From contig NZ_LT964739.1 of assembly GCF_900240265.1 (NCBI RefSeq), positions 69,010 to 133,009 on the forward strand: 64,000 bases of DNA, in the 5' to 3' direction. The stretch is from Galactobacillus timonensis. Its GTDB lineage: Bacteria > Bacillota_I > Bacilli_A > Erysipelotrichales > Erysipelotrichaceae. Positions 18,021 through 30,746 of this stretch are shown here, piece by piece (the stretch's first letter is position 1; each line of letters starts with the position of its first letter). Under the pieces are notes generated by a model, which saw only the letters and a program-made list of their open reading frames with translations, was not told the origin of the DNA and did not search any database. A program made the translations under genes and the position numbers.

Positions 18021-18049
18021 GCGGGGTGCCTAACGCATCCCGCCTTTTT
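18021..18049 (+). terminator. rho-independent terminator of the add unit
   Basis: Arms GCGGGGTGC (18021-18029) and GCATCCCGC (18035-18043), nine pairs with one wobble, then CTTTTT. Confidence 0.85.
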
Positions 18050-18059
18050 GAAATATCGA

Positions 18060-18698
18060 TTATTTACCGGCTTTCGGCACGCAGCTGCCGAATTTTTCAT
18101 TGAACATCTGAAGAACTGACTCCGCAATCTTTCCAACCAGCACCAGGCACAGGATGGTCGCAATGCCGACCGTACCTCCCAGCAGCCAGCCGATCACAAG
18201 ATTGGCACCGTCCGCGATCCAGCGCAGGGTGTGGTAGTCATCCCGATGGAAGATTCTGCCAAGCGAGAAGATAAAGCAATCATAGGTCGAAAAGCCGACG
18301 TCCGGATACTGGCTGAAACCGACGCCGAAGGCATACACCGCAATTCCCATGAGCATCAATGCGATCCGCATCCCCAGCGAAGCTACTGTTTCCGGAAGAA
18401 TGGCGTCCATCAGACTGATGCCGAGTGAACTTGTAAATACACTTAATACCGTTCCAAACGACACATGGCGACGATCCAGAAACAGGGCAAATCCCACCTG
18501 GGCAAGACACCAGACCGCATTGGAAAGACTCAGAGATATGCCGAAGACGATGCTTGTTCCCTTTAAAAATACCGAGAAGGGATCGGTCCCCATACGTGCA
18601 TGATCGCACATGGAGATGCCGACGCCGATCATGATCATGGCGATCGACTGCAGCACATAGCGCTTCAACAGCCGCTTTGATTTATTTATTTCATTCAT
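18060..18698 (-). CDS. YczE/YitT-like integral membrane protein
   Basis: Membrane protein of 212 residues with about five hydrophobic helices. The N-terminal part (AMIMIGVGISMCDHARMGTDPFSVF) and the mid-protein VGFSQYPDVGFSTYDCFIFSLG resemble the YczE/YyaS/YitT group, whose biochemical role is not established. It converges on the add unit terminator. An ISL3 element begins 49 bases upstream of its ATG. A TACAAT -10 box is visible at 18729-18724 (minus), so the -35 region and anything upstream of it have been replaced by IS sequence. Confidence 0.75.
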   Translation of the reverse strand: MNEINKSKRLLKRYVLQSIAMIMIGVGISMCDHARMGTDPFSVFLKGTSIVFGISLSLSNAVWCLAQVGFALFLDRRHVSFGTVLSVFTSSLGISLMDAILPETVASLGMRIALMLMGIAVYAFGVGFSQYPDVGFSTYDCFIFSLGRIFHRDDYHTLRWIADGANLVIGWLLGGTVGIATILCLVLVGKIAESVLQMFNEKFGSCVPKAGK

Positions 18699-18739
18699 CC
18701 CTGATTACCTCAACCATGCCGGCCTATTGTAGCACAGCA

Positions 18740-18747
18740 CGAAAAAG
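18740..18747. repeat. ISL3 copy 1 target-site duplication, left
   Basis: CGAAAAAG, repeated exactly at 21300-21307. Together they define the element as 18748-21299. Confidence 0.9.
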
Positions 18748-18997
18748 GGATATTTAAAAATTTGAGGGGATGGTGACCTGCATTTCAAGGTGATGGGGTT
18801 GCCATCTTTTATGTATGTCTGTGAAAGTTTAAGACTCTGGGGTTTGCTTTTTTTGTACAGGTATTGTTCGAATTGGATGAAAAAGACTATCCTTCAGGTA
18901 AAGGAGGAATGTTGAGCTCCTGGCAATAATAAAAGCTGGCATCCCCAAACCCTTCGCAGTCCAGCACATGCCAGCGACTCCATTATAGACCTGTCTG

Positions 18998-19540
18998 ATG
19001 ATCATGATTCATTGTCATTTGCACAAGCTCGTGGAGTTTGTTAAGAATCGCCTGATTCATTCCTCAAACGATTCTTCCACACAGGAAATCATTACAAGAG
19101 CTGTTCAGGTCTTTTATGATCAGTCGGTTTCCGAACTGATTGTGAATAATGGCTATCTGTATTACGCAAAGTACAGCAGAAGATTTACCATTCTTGATCA
19201 TACTGTGACACTGATCATTAAGCGTGTTTACCGGAAAGGCTCGTCTGCAGATGCAGTTCTGCTGTCTTTCATGATCCCCTACAGCAGCCGCACCGCGGAC
19301 GATTTTACCGCTGTTCTTACTTCATGCGGGGATCGTTCCTTTACCGTTGAAGAAAGCGGTAATTCCTTTGACTATGACGCTGTACGGCTGATCCGCTGGA
19401 AGTTCAACCGGTACTGGCAGAGTATTCTCAATACCAGGCGCATTTACCTCAATACGGATATAACCACGAATTGTATTACCCTGCTTGGCAGGCAGTTCCT
19501 GCAGAACAGAAAGCTGCGCTGCCAGCTCGTTTTCACATGA
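18998..19540 (+). CDS. ISL3-associated hypothetical protein, 180 aa (copy 1)
   Basis: I do not recognise this protein. It is inside the element, ahead of the transposase and on the same strand. It starts MIMIHCHLHKLVEFVKNRLI and ends LQNRKLRCQLVF, is basic, has three Cys and no membrane helix; the middle part is rich in Tyr, Ser and Arg. Its presence in both copies with near-complete conservation (one difference, Thr69 here and Pro in copy 2, in the sequence DHTVxLIIK) suggests it is a genuine gene of the element, perhaps an accessory DNA-binding or regulatory factor. No clear Shine-Dalgarno precedes the ATG at 18998, so the start is uncertain. Confidence 0.6.
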   Translation: MIMIHCHLHKLVEFVKNRLIHSSNDSSTQEIITRAVQVFYDQSVSELIVNNGYLYYAKYSRRFTILDHTVTLIIKRVYRKGSSADAVLLSFMIPYSSRTADDFTAVLTSCGDRSFTVEESGNSFDYDAVRLIRWKFNRYWQSILNTRRIYLNTDITTNCITLLGRQFLQNRKLRCQLVFT

Positions 19541-19758
19541 CCTCTTTTTCTCACAGCAGGAATATCAAAGAAGCCTCTGCGTTCCTATTCTGAGGGCAGA
19601 AGGGATGAAAGCCGATCAATACCGAACGAAGGAACGTTTCACCTCATCATTTTGAAGAAAAGCCCTTCGTTCATCATTTTGATTCGGCTTTCCGGAAAGG
19701 AATTCATGCATGGTATACGGTATTCAATCGATTCCCTGCAGAATCAGAGGTCATCGGT

Positions 19759-21150
19759 ATGTCTCTTAACACGAATAAAGAGGACATCATGGAGCTCTTC
19801 GGCCTGGAAGACAGTGATGTGGAGGACTTCCAGTATCAGAACTTGAATGGAAATGCACAGATCTCAGTCCGGCTCGTTCCGCACTATGAGCCCTGCCCGG
19901 AATGCGGCTGTAAAACTCCAAGGATCAAAGATTATTACTGGAAGAAGATTACGCACAGTGTTCTTTCTGATCGTAAATGTACGCTGCTTTACCGGGCCAG
20001 ACGATATGTCTGTCCGGTATGTCATCGAACCTATGCAGAGAAGAATCCATTCTCCTTTGGCAGTATGAGTATCTCCGCATTCACGGTTCAGAGAGTGCTC
20101 ACGGATCTGAAGAACTATAACGAGACATTCTCTTCCGTTGCGCGCAGGTATCATCTCTCTCCTGCCACAGCTGCCTATCTGTTTGATGATCACGTCAGTC
20201 TTCCCAGGAAACCTCTGCCGGAGATGATCAGCTTTGATGAAGTCTATGCCTTCCGCAACTACAGCGAGAAATTCGTCTGTGTTCTTATGGATTTCCAGAG
20301 ACAGACGCCCATTGATTTCCTGAACTCCAGACGGGAAGATCGGCTGCTCAGCTACTTTATGAAGATCCCGCTGGAAGAGCGGAAGAAAGTCAAAGCCTGT
20401 TCCTTCGATATGTACGATACCTATCGAACGGTCATGAAGAAGTGTTTCCCGAACAGTATCGGTATCGTGGACAGATTCCATCTCTGCCAGGAACTGGGAC
20501 GCCAGACCGACAGTGTTCGAATCCGTGCCATGAAAGGAACCACAAAAGGTTCCGATGAATACTATCTTCTCAAGAAGTTCAACTGGATTCTCTACAGGCA
20601 TTCCGACAGCAGCACAAAAGATGGTAAGAAGCTGTTCGATCCAAACGGACAGAGAAGATATAACAATCATTTCAAATTTCCGATTGACTACTATGATCTC
20701 CGCGAGAAGCTCCTGAAAATAAGCCCTGAGCTGATGGAGTCATGGAATCTGAAAGAAAAAGTATACGACTACTATGAGACCGCCACGCCCAACGATAGGG
20801 AGCAGAAACTGAACGAACTGATTACGGAGTTCAGGAAGTCTCAGGTACCGGAAATGCGTCACTTCGCCAGCACACTGACCAAATGGCGGACCGAAATCAT
20901 CAATTCTCTTACTACCTACGGCTACATCTACAAGGTCGATTCCAAGACCGGCAAACCCAATGCCTATCATAAGCGGATGACCAATGCGATCATTGAAAAC
21001 CGAAACTCAATCTGTAAGTGCATCAAGAAGAATGCGAACGGCTATCACAACTGGGACAGATTCCGCAACCGCCTCATGTACGTTCTGGACAAGGATGCGA
21101 CCTACTCATTGAACCCGATACACTCGAATGTCACAAAAACGGCGAAATAA
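19759..21150 (+). CDS. ISL3-family transposase (copy 1)
   Basis: Transposase of 463 residues, usual length for ISL3. An N-terminal zinc-binding region has CPECGCKTPR and, further on, CPVCHRTY. The DDE nuclease domain follows: first Asp in ISFDEVYAF, second in CSFDMYDTY, the ISL3-type IVDRFHLCQ segment, and a late Glu in AIIENRNS. The C-terminal WDRFRNRLMYVL is shared with the partial transposase at the left window edge. It appears intact. It differs from copy 2 at one position (Asp here, Asn at 52430 copy, in FPIxYYDL). Confidence 0.93.
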   Translation: MSLNTNKEDIMELFGLEDSDVEDFQYQNLNGNAQISVRLVPHYEPCPECGCKTPRIKDYYWKKITHSVLSDRKCTLLYRARRYVCPVCHRTYAEKNPFSFGSMSISAFTVQRVLTDLKNYNETFSSVARRYHLSPATAAYLFDDHVSLPRKPLPEMISFDEVYAFRNYSEKFVCVLMDFQRQTPIDFLNSRREDRLLSYFMKIPLEERKKVKACSFDMYDTYRTVMKKCFPNSIGIVDRFHLCQELGRQTDSVRIRAMKGTTKGSDEYYLLKKFNWILYRHSDSSTKDGKKLFDPNGQRRYNNHFKFPIDYYDLREKLLKISPELMESWNLKEKVYDYYETATPNDREQKLNELITEFRKSQVPEMRHFASTLTKWRTEIINSLTTYGYIYKVDSKTGKPNAYHKRMTNAIIENRNSICKCIKKNANGYHNWDRFRNRLMYVLDKDATYSLNPIHSNVTKTAK

Positions 21151-21299
21151 AAACTTGGCCTCACAGCTGTTCAAACCAGTTGTAAGGTCATGTCTTACTT
21201 CAGATGACTCGGGCGCTGAGTTCATGATTATGGGGCGCCAGTTACCCCAGAGATTTATCGCTCCGGTTTGACTCTAACCCCACACATTTCAAAAGCGCC

Positions 21300-21307
21300 C
21301 GAAAAAG
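21300..21307. repeat. ISL3 copy 1 target-site duplication, right
   Basis: CGAAAAAG, identical to 18740-18747. Confidence 0.9.
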
Positions 21308-21336
21308 AGACTCATATCAAATGGATGAGTCTCTTT
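21302..21336 (-). terminator. terminator of the pyrophosphatase gene, site of ISL3 insertion
   Basis: Twelve-base perfect arms AAAGAGACTCAT (21304-21315) and ATGAGTCTCTTT (21325-21336) around a nine-base loop. On the minus strand the stem runs into CTTTTTCG, which is exactly the ISL3 target duplication. Confidence 0.85.
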
Positions 21337-21344
21337 CATGTTAC

Positions 21345-22979
21345 TCAGGCACCAAGAGCTGCCGAAATTTTGGGAAGAATCTGTGTCTTGCGCGAAAGAA
21401 TGCCGACCTGCAGAGAATTCTGTTCCCCATCCTTGTCCGGGAAAGCGGCGGCGGCACGCACCGCCCTCTCACCCGCCAGGAAGATGACGGAACCGTTTTC
21501 AAGAATCGAGCTGAAGGCGACGACAAGAAGATCCAGTTCCTTGCGGCGCACGAGATCATTCATTTCGCTCATGATCTCAGCGCGGCGGTTGCGCATGTCC
21601 CTGGCCGAAGTAACCAGAACCTGGGAAATCATGACATGGTTGCCCGCAATGTCGAAATACTTAATGTCCTGAATGAGCATCTCATGGATCGATTTGTCCG
21701 CTGCCGAAGCCGTTGCGCCGAACATTTCGTTGCCGAAGGTCTCAATATCAAGATCCGCAAGCGCCGCGAGAATGTTTGCGACATCGCGGTCGCGAGGCGT
21801 CGTTGTCGGCGACTGGAACATGAGCGTATCGGAAAGCACAGCCCCCAGCAGCAGTCCGGCAAGGTTCTGCGGCATTGGAATCTGATTTTCACGGAACATC
21901 GTCGTGATGATCGTTGCCGTGGATCCGACAATTTCATTCCGGAACGATACCGGCTGTGACGTTGCGAAGTCGCTGATCCGGTGATGGTCGACGACTTCGA
22001 GAATCTGTGCCTTTTCTACGGCCCGAACGGACTGGGCAAATTCATTATGATCCACCAGAATGATCTTCTTGTTCCGGTAGTTCATGATATGGAAACGATT
22101 GATGTACCCGACAAGCCTGCCATCCTTATTGACGACCGGATAGTTGCGGTAGCGCGTCTTCATCATCATTTCCGCCGCATCTTCCACAAGCTCCGTATCC
22201 TTGAATACGTGCGGCATCTTCATGATCAGCTTCACCGGCGGCGCCAGGTACAGGAAGCGGCTCGTGTTCATGCTGCCATGGCCGGACTTGATGATCGGGC
22301 AGTGATATTTCTTCGCCGCCTCCATCACATCTTCACGAAGATTGTCGCACCAGACAACGATCAGAAGCCCGGCACCTTTGTTTGCGATCAGGTCGAGCTG
22401 AGAATCCGGATCATCGCCGATGATGACGATGCGATCCTTGACATCATAGTTGGAAGTACGGTTCTTGGAGAGGGAGATGATGGAAACCTTGCCGTTGATA
22501 TGCGACTGTTCATCGTCGTAAAGAATCGTTCCGTTAATGGCTTCCGCAATATGATCGACGCTTGTATTCTTCAGCAGCTCAATTTCAGCCGCCGTATCGC
22601 CAAGACCGATCTTGGCAAGATCGCTGGTAGAGACGAAGCCGACGATATGATAATTGTCATCCAGAACGGCAAACGACTGCCGGTCCAGCGAATTCATCAG
22701 CTGCAGCGTCTCAAACACCGTCGTCTCCGGTGTAATGAAATCAGGCGGATCAATCTCGATTTCACGGATCTGTTTCCGCGCATCATCCAGCAGCATCGGC
22801 GCTTCAAAGCCGAAACGCTTCAGAAGATAGTTCGTTTCATTATTCAGCGGCCCAAGCCGGCACGGGATTGCCTTGATCCCCTTCGCCCTCTTAAAGAACG
22901 CATAGGCAATAGCCGAGGCTACCGAATCCGTATCCGGATGCTGGTGCCCGGTAATGTAAATCGGTTCCGTATCTTTCAT
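21345..22979 (-). CDS. manganese-dependent inorganic pyrophosphatase with CBS-DRTGG insert
   Basis: Family II pyrophosphatase of 544 residues, hydrolysing pyrophosphate to drive biosynthesis. The catalytic DHH domain is split: N-terminal GHQHPDTDSV (His12, His14? region with Asp16 and Asp18) and, after the insert, VDHNE, VVDHHRISD and later GSTATI. Between them lie a first CBS domain (about residues 75-125), a DRTGG domain (about 140-245) and a second CBS domain (about 250-300), which in characterised homologues bind adenine nucleotides and diadenosine polyphosphates and regulate activity. The C-terminal DHHA2 domain ends the protein. A TATAAT box lies 23 bases upstream. Confidence 0.95.
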   Translation of the reverse strand: MKDTEPIYITGHQHPDTDSVASAIAYAFFKRAKGIKAIPCRLGPLNNETNYLLKRFGFEAPMLLDDARKQIREIEIDPPDFITPETTVFETLQLMNSLDRQSFAVLDDNYHIVGFVSTSDLAKIGLGDTAAEIELLKNTSVDHIAEAINGTILYDDEQSHINGKVSIISLSKNRTSNYDVKDRIVIIGDDPDSQLDLIANKGAGLLIVVWCDNLREDVMEAAKKYHCPIIKSGHGSMNTSRFLYLAPPVKLIMKMPHVFKDTELVEDAAEMMMKTRYRNYPVVNKDGRLVGYINRFHIMNYRNKKIILVDHNEFAQSVRAVEKAQILEVVDHHRISDFATSQPVSFRNEIVGSTATIITTMFRENQIPMPQNLAGLLLGAVLSDTLMFQSPTTTPRDRDVANILAALADLDIETFGNEMFGATASAADKSIHEMLIQDIKYFDIAGNHVMISQVLVTSARDMRNRRAEIMSEMNDLVRRKELDLLVVAFSSILENGSVIFLAGERAVRAAAAFPDKDGEQNSLQVGILSRKTQILPKISAALGA

Positions 22980-23002
22980 TTCGTTCTTTCCTCACAACGC
23001 TG

Positions 23003-23031
23003 ATTATACAGCCTGACCCCCGTTCATTGAA
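23003..23031 (-). promoter_or_regulatory. likely promoter of the pyrophosphatase gene
   Basis: TATAAT (23008-23003) with a 17-base spacer to a weak -35, TTCAAT (23031-23026). Confidence 0.5.
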
Positions 23032-23054
23032 CCCCTGCACGATATCGCAGATGC

Positions 23055-23723
23055 TCATTGCTTTTCCCCTAGGCACCGGCGGATGCCACGGCAAAGCCGC
23101 TGCTGTTTATCGACAAAGTGGCTGCCAGGATTCCATTCAAGCATGCACCGAATGCCGCGGGCATCGAGCAATTGATAGATCTCTTCCGTACAGCTGCGCA
23201 CACTGGCAAGCACCGGCTGACGCGTCAGATGTTCCCGATCGCCCAGCGAAAGATACACATCCGTTAACGAAGTGGAACACGGATGCGCCCTGCAGAAGTC
23301 GACGAATCCCGGATACCAGAGCGAACCCGAAGCGCTGACGCAGCGCGTAAAAAGATCACACTGATACACCGCATAGAGCGCAAAAAGACCTGCAAGCGAA
23401 TAGCCTGCAATGATGCGATTGCCAGGCTTCTGCAAACCTTTTTCAACGGCAGGAATCACCGCACTGCCGAGCCAGGCAAGATAGGTATCAGCACCGCCTT
23501 CAAAGGGAGGATCGCGCCGTGAGAGACCATCGGCGCGCCAGGGCGAAAGATCATTATTCCAGTTCATGCGGGAAATGCAGACAAGAGAATGCGGAAGACC
23601 AATCTGTCGATCAATTTCTTCCGAAGGATCCTCGAAGCAGTTCAGATAAACGACCGGAGAACCGCTGACGCCCGGAAATACCGTGATGCGCTTTCCATCC
23701 AGTTCAAAAACCGAAACATCCAT
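23055..23723 (-). CDS. putative esterase, alpha/beta hydrolase fold
   Basis: Protein of 222 residues of the enterochelin-esterase-like alpha/beta hydrolase group. The nucleophile elbow is GYSLAG; a likely acid residue is in YLSLGDREH and the catalytic His in NPGSHFVDKQ. No signal peptide, so it is probably cytoplasmic. It is 19 bases downstream of the trans-sulfuration gene stop and in the same direction, so the two may be co-transcribed. The substrate is unknown; siderophore or small acyl-ester hydrolysis are the usual roles in the group. Confidence 0.8.
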   Translation of the reverse strand: MDVSVFELDGKRITVFPGVSGSPVVYLNCFEDPSEEIDRQIGLPHSLVCISRMNWNNDLSPWRADGLSRRDPPFEGGADTYLAWLGSAVIPAVEKGLQKPGNRIIAGYSLAGLFALYAVYQCDLFTRCVSASGSLWYPGFVDFCRAHPCSTSLTDVYLSLGDREHLTRQPVLASVRSCTEEIYQLLDARGIRCMLEWNPGSHFVDKQQRLCRGIRRCLGEKQ

Positions 23724-23742
23724 ATCAGAGACAGTCTGCGGA

Positions 23743-24915
23743 TCAGTCCTTCAGCGCTTCAAACGCCTGATCAAAATCCGCAATCAGATCATCCGCATCT
23801 TCCAGACCGATGGAAAGACGGATGAGATTGTTGTAATGCGACTTCGGAAACATCAGTGTAACGACATCGCCAAGACTGGTCGCAACCGGCGGAATCTTCG
23901 TCGCATCGCAGAACCTGCACATTGCTTCATAACCGCCCTTGAGACGTACACCAAGCATCCCGCCGTATCTCTCGCCGCGGAACATCTTTTTGGCAAGCTC
24001 ATGCTGCGGATGGCTTTCCAGACCCGGATACAGCACTTCCGCAACCTCCGGACGCTGCTCAAACCATTTTGCAAGCTTCATCGCCGTTTCGCACTGACGA
24101 TCGTTGCGCACATGGAGTGTATGAATGCCGCGAAGAGCGAGCCACGCATCAAACGGGCTGATATGCTGGCCAAGGTTATCCATAATATAGCGGGCACGAT
24201 CCATATCCTTCTTGCACCCTGCCATTACACCGCACAGCGCATCGCCATGGCCGACAAGATATTTCGTGCCGGAATGAACGACGATATCAACACCCCAGTC
24301 CAGCGGCGTCAGAACGTTCGGCGACAGGAAGGTATTATCAACAATGAATTTGCAGCCGTGCGCATGAGCGATTTTCGCGATCTCAGGAAGATTGGCAAGC
24401 TTCAGCTGCGGATTCGATTCCACTTCCAGATAGACAACCTTGGTATTGGGACGGAACGCAGCTTCAAGCTGATCAAGATCGAGAATTTCGACACGCGAAG
24501 TCTCAATGCCCTTGGAAGGCAGAACATCTTCAAACATGCTTGAAGTGCACATGAAGGTATCATCGGAACAGATCACATGATCGCCGGCATTCAGATTGCC
24601 AAAAAGAGCACAGCTGACCGCAGCCATTCCGCACGAGACAATCAATGCGTCCTCGGAATGCTCAAGAGCGCGGATCTTCATCGCAAGCTCGTCGGTTGTC
24701 GGATTGGTCGTGCGGCTGTAGATATAGAGGCCTTCCTCCCACCTGGCGCCGCGTTCAAGCATTTCATCATATTCTTCCGCGGTTTCATAGGCGAAGGTCG
24801 AAGATTCAAAAATCGGAGTGTTCAGAGCATGCGTCCGCTCATCCGGGTGCTCGCCGCTGCGCACGGCACGCGTCCCAAAACCCATTTTGCTAAAGTCGGT
24901 ATCATATCTGCTCAT
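23743..24915 (-). CDS. trans-sulfuration family PLP enzyme (cystathionine/methionine gamma-lyase-like)
   Basis: Cys/Met metabolism PLP-dependent enzyme of 390 residues. It has YSRTTNPTTDEL, the PLP-stacking region, FIVDNTFLSP and the PLP lysine in VVHSGTKYLVGHGD. The ATG at 24915, preceded by GGGAG, fits the family start (TRAVRSGEHPD nearby); the frame is open to 24963. It may be a cystathionine gamma-lyase, gamma-synthase or methionine gamma-lyase; these cannot be separated safely by eye. It is transcribed from near the 5S end of the rRNA operon, after that operon's terminator. Confidence 0.9.
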   Translation of the reverse strand: MSRYDTDFSKMGFGTRAVRSGEHPDERTHALNTPIFESSTFAYETAEEYDEMLERGARWEEGLYIYSRTTNPTTDELAMKIRALEHSEDALIVSCGMAAVSCALFGNLNAGDHVICSDDTFMCTSSMFEDVLPSKGIETSRVEILDLDQLEAAFRPNTKVVYLEVESNPQLKLANLPEIAKIAHAHGCKFIVDNTFLSPNVLTPLDWGVDIVVHSGTKYLVGHGDALCGVMAGCKKDMDRARYIMDNLGQHISPFDAWLALRGIHTLHVRNDRQCETAMKLAKWFEQRPEVAEVLYPGLESHPQHELAKKMFRGERYGGMLGVRLKGGYEAMCRFCDATKIPPVATSLGDVVTLMFPKSHYNNLIRLSIGLEDADDLIADFDQAFEALKD

Positions 24916-24976
24916 TTTCTTTCTCCCAAAGTAACTGGCAAGGTCATTGTAGTAAAAGAGCATTTACAATTCCACA

Positions 24977-25007
24977 ATAAAAAAGAGAAGACCGAAGCGA
25001 TCTTCTC
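24977..25007 (-). terminator. rRNA operon terminator
   Basis: Minus-strand stem GAGAAGA/TCTTCTC with a nine-base loop, followed by TTTTTT, directly after the 5S gene. Confidence 0.85.
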
Positions 25008-25012
25008 AAGAG

Positions 25013-25120
25013 AACCCGGCGGCGTGCATACTTTGCCAAAGGCTATGTCCGCCCCTGCAGTGCTTAACTTCTGTGTTCGGGATGGGAACAGGTGTGACCA
25101 CTGCGGTATCGTCACCGGAT
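25013..25120 (-). rRNA. rrf: 5S ribosomal RNA
   Basis: The minus strand contains the conserved 5S core CCATCCCGAACACAGAAGTT followed by AAGC, and the ends pair (near CCGGTGACG and CGCCGCCGGGT). About 108 bases; ends are approximate by a few bases. Confidence 0.9.
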
Positions 25121-25231
25121 CATATCAGGGGATTGCTCCCTGAAAACTGAATAACAGTACAGACGTAATAGAATGTTGGTCTTTCTAAATGGCGTTTCGA
25201 TTTCTTCTTTGGATAATAGTCTCGTGTGAAT

Positions 25232-28135
<2,904 letters not shown>

Positions 28136-28375
28136 CGTAAGATTCTCTTCTTACACGGCTTACTGAGAACTGTTATCCAAGTCTTTTACTGTTTTTCAGT
28201 TCAGACTTCTTTAAAATCTTTTCAACTATTCAGAAAGACTTTCCTTTTCTGTTATGTCTTTCTCTGTTATTCAGTTTTCAAAGAACATTCCTCTTCAGAG
28301 ATCTTTTGATCTCTGAAAACCAAACAGGAAACTGCACTCCCTTTGAACGTGCTTGCTTGTACATCTTGCTCCTTA
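28136..28375 (-). other. 16S-23S internal spacer without tRNA genes
   Basis: About 240 bases. I see no tRNA cloverleaf (no GGTTCGAATCC-type T-arm or CCA end). It contains TTTGAAAACTGAATA-like processing sequences that also occur before 5S (25138-25155), consistent with flanking processing stems. Confidence 0.7.
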
Positions 28376-29904
<1,529 letters not shown>

Positions 29905-30028
29905 ATTTGACTCTCTTTAACTGACTTTCGTCAGTCAATTCCTTTTTGAATTGACGTTCTTGTTCTGTGCTTTATTTCCTGTTCGGTTTTCAAAGATCAC
30001 TGCATCGCTTCTCGGCGAGTGCTCATCT

Positions 30029-30057
30029 AATCTATCGCTATTCTTTTTCCTGTGCAA
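30029..30057 (-). promoter_or_regulatory. rRNA operon promoter
   Basis: TTGCAC (30057-30052), 17-base spacer, TAGATT (30034-30029), with an A/T tract (30058-30076) upstream that could act as an UP element. The leader of about 120 bases to 16S contains a CAATTC/GAATTG hairpin and the TTTGAAAACCGAACAGGAAA processing sequence. Confidence 0.7.
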
Positions 30058-30065
30058 GTAAATTT

Positions 30066-30102
30066 TTAAAAAAAAATCCAGATTCTTCAGGAAAGAACCT
30101 GG
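30066..30102 (-). terminator. terminator of the DUF402 gene
   Basis: Minus-strand arms CCAGGTTCTT and AAGAATCTGG (30102-30078) with one wobble, followed by nine T. The T-tract is also the A/T-rich block above the rRNA promoter. Confidence 0.85.
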
Positions 30103-30120
30103 CCCTTCTGTTTTGCCCTG

Positions 30121-30657
30121 TTACTGCTGCCGCAGCATCTTGAGATACTGGCGGTAATAGTCATTGACGAACTTCTCCTGAAACGGAACTTCCTGCCGCT
30201 CCATCATCCCCAGAAGAAGATCCATCTGACTTTCCACCGCTTCCATCACCCGCGCCGGATAATTCATCGTCAGCGCATGTTCCTGATATTCATCCTCATC
30301 CAGAATTTCATAGGAACGATCCGGAAACAGCTTCACATCAAGATCATAGTCAATGTTCTTGATCGCCTCCCCATCGTAGATGCTGGGCGAGGCCAGATTG
30401 CAGTAATAATAGACACCGCTCTTGCGGATCATTGAGATCACATTGAACCAGTGATGCTTATATAGAAAGTAAACTGCCGGCTCCCGAGTAAACCACTTTC
30501 GGCCGTCCGCCTCAACGACCCACGCCTTGTTTGTAACGACCGTATACAGATCATCTGTCTCTTCCAGAACAACGGCCTTGCACCAGGTACGATGGAGCGT
30601 CCCATTATGTTTATAGCTTTGGATCCACACTTCCGACCCGGGTTTCAATTTTTCCAT
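30121..30657 (-). CDS. DUF402 family nucleoside tri/diphosphate phosphatase-like protein
   Basis: Protein of 178 residues of the DUF402 family, to which the staphylococcal nucleotide phosphatase Ntdp and Bacillus YgaC belong. Family features: WFNVISMIR, YCNLASPSIYDGEAIKNIDYD with the metal-binding acidic cluster, LDVKLFPD and DEDEYQEHALTMNYP. The ATG at 30657 is preceded by GGAGCG and matches the family start; the frame stays open upstream into thiT, which is not plausible as protein. It follows thiT by 89 bases in the same direction and ends at a strong terminator just before the rRNA promoter. Confidence 0.88.
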   Translation of the reverse strand: MEKLKPGSEVWIQSYKHNGTLHRTWCKAVVLEETDDLYTVVTNKAWVVEADGRKWFTREPAVYFLYKHHWFNVISMIRKSGVYYYCNLASPSIYDGEAIKNIDYDLDVKLFPDRSYEILDEDEYQEHALTMNYPARVMEAVESQMDLLLGMMERQEVPFQEKFVNDYYRQYLKMLRQQ

Positions 30658-30746
30658 CCGCGCTCCTTCCGGCGTATATTGTACTACACGCCCAAAAAAA
30701 TGCCCCGTTGCCGGAGCATTCCACAGATCATTCCTTCGAACCGGAT

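Larger units (their letters stand above)
18748..21299 (+). mobile_element. ISL3-family insertion sequence, complete copy 1 (2552 bp)
   Basis: Defined by the eight-base duplication CGAAAAAG on both sides and by comparison with the copy at 52430-54981. Imperfect terminal inverted repeats: left GGATATTTAAAAATTTGAGG, right (minus) GGCGCTTTTGAAATGTGTGG, both continuing GG. It carries a 180-residue ORF and the transposase, both on the plus strand, with about 230 bases of untranslated sequence at the left end and 218 bases between the two genes. It landed in the T-tract of the terminator of the pyrophosphatase gene (21302-21336). I compared the two copies mainly through their proteins and ends; two amino-acid differences were seen. 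Confidence 0.93.

Noticed and set aside
28136..28375. tRNA-Ile/tRNA-Ala in the 16S-23S spacer
   Set aside because: Checked for the T-arm and acceptor pairing; none found, so this spacer lacks tRNAs.
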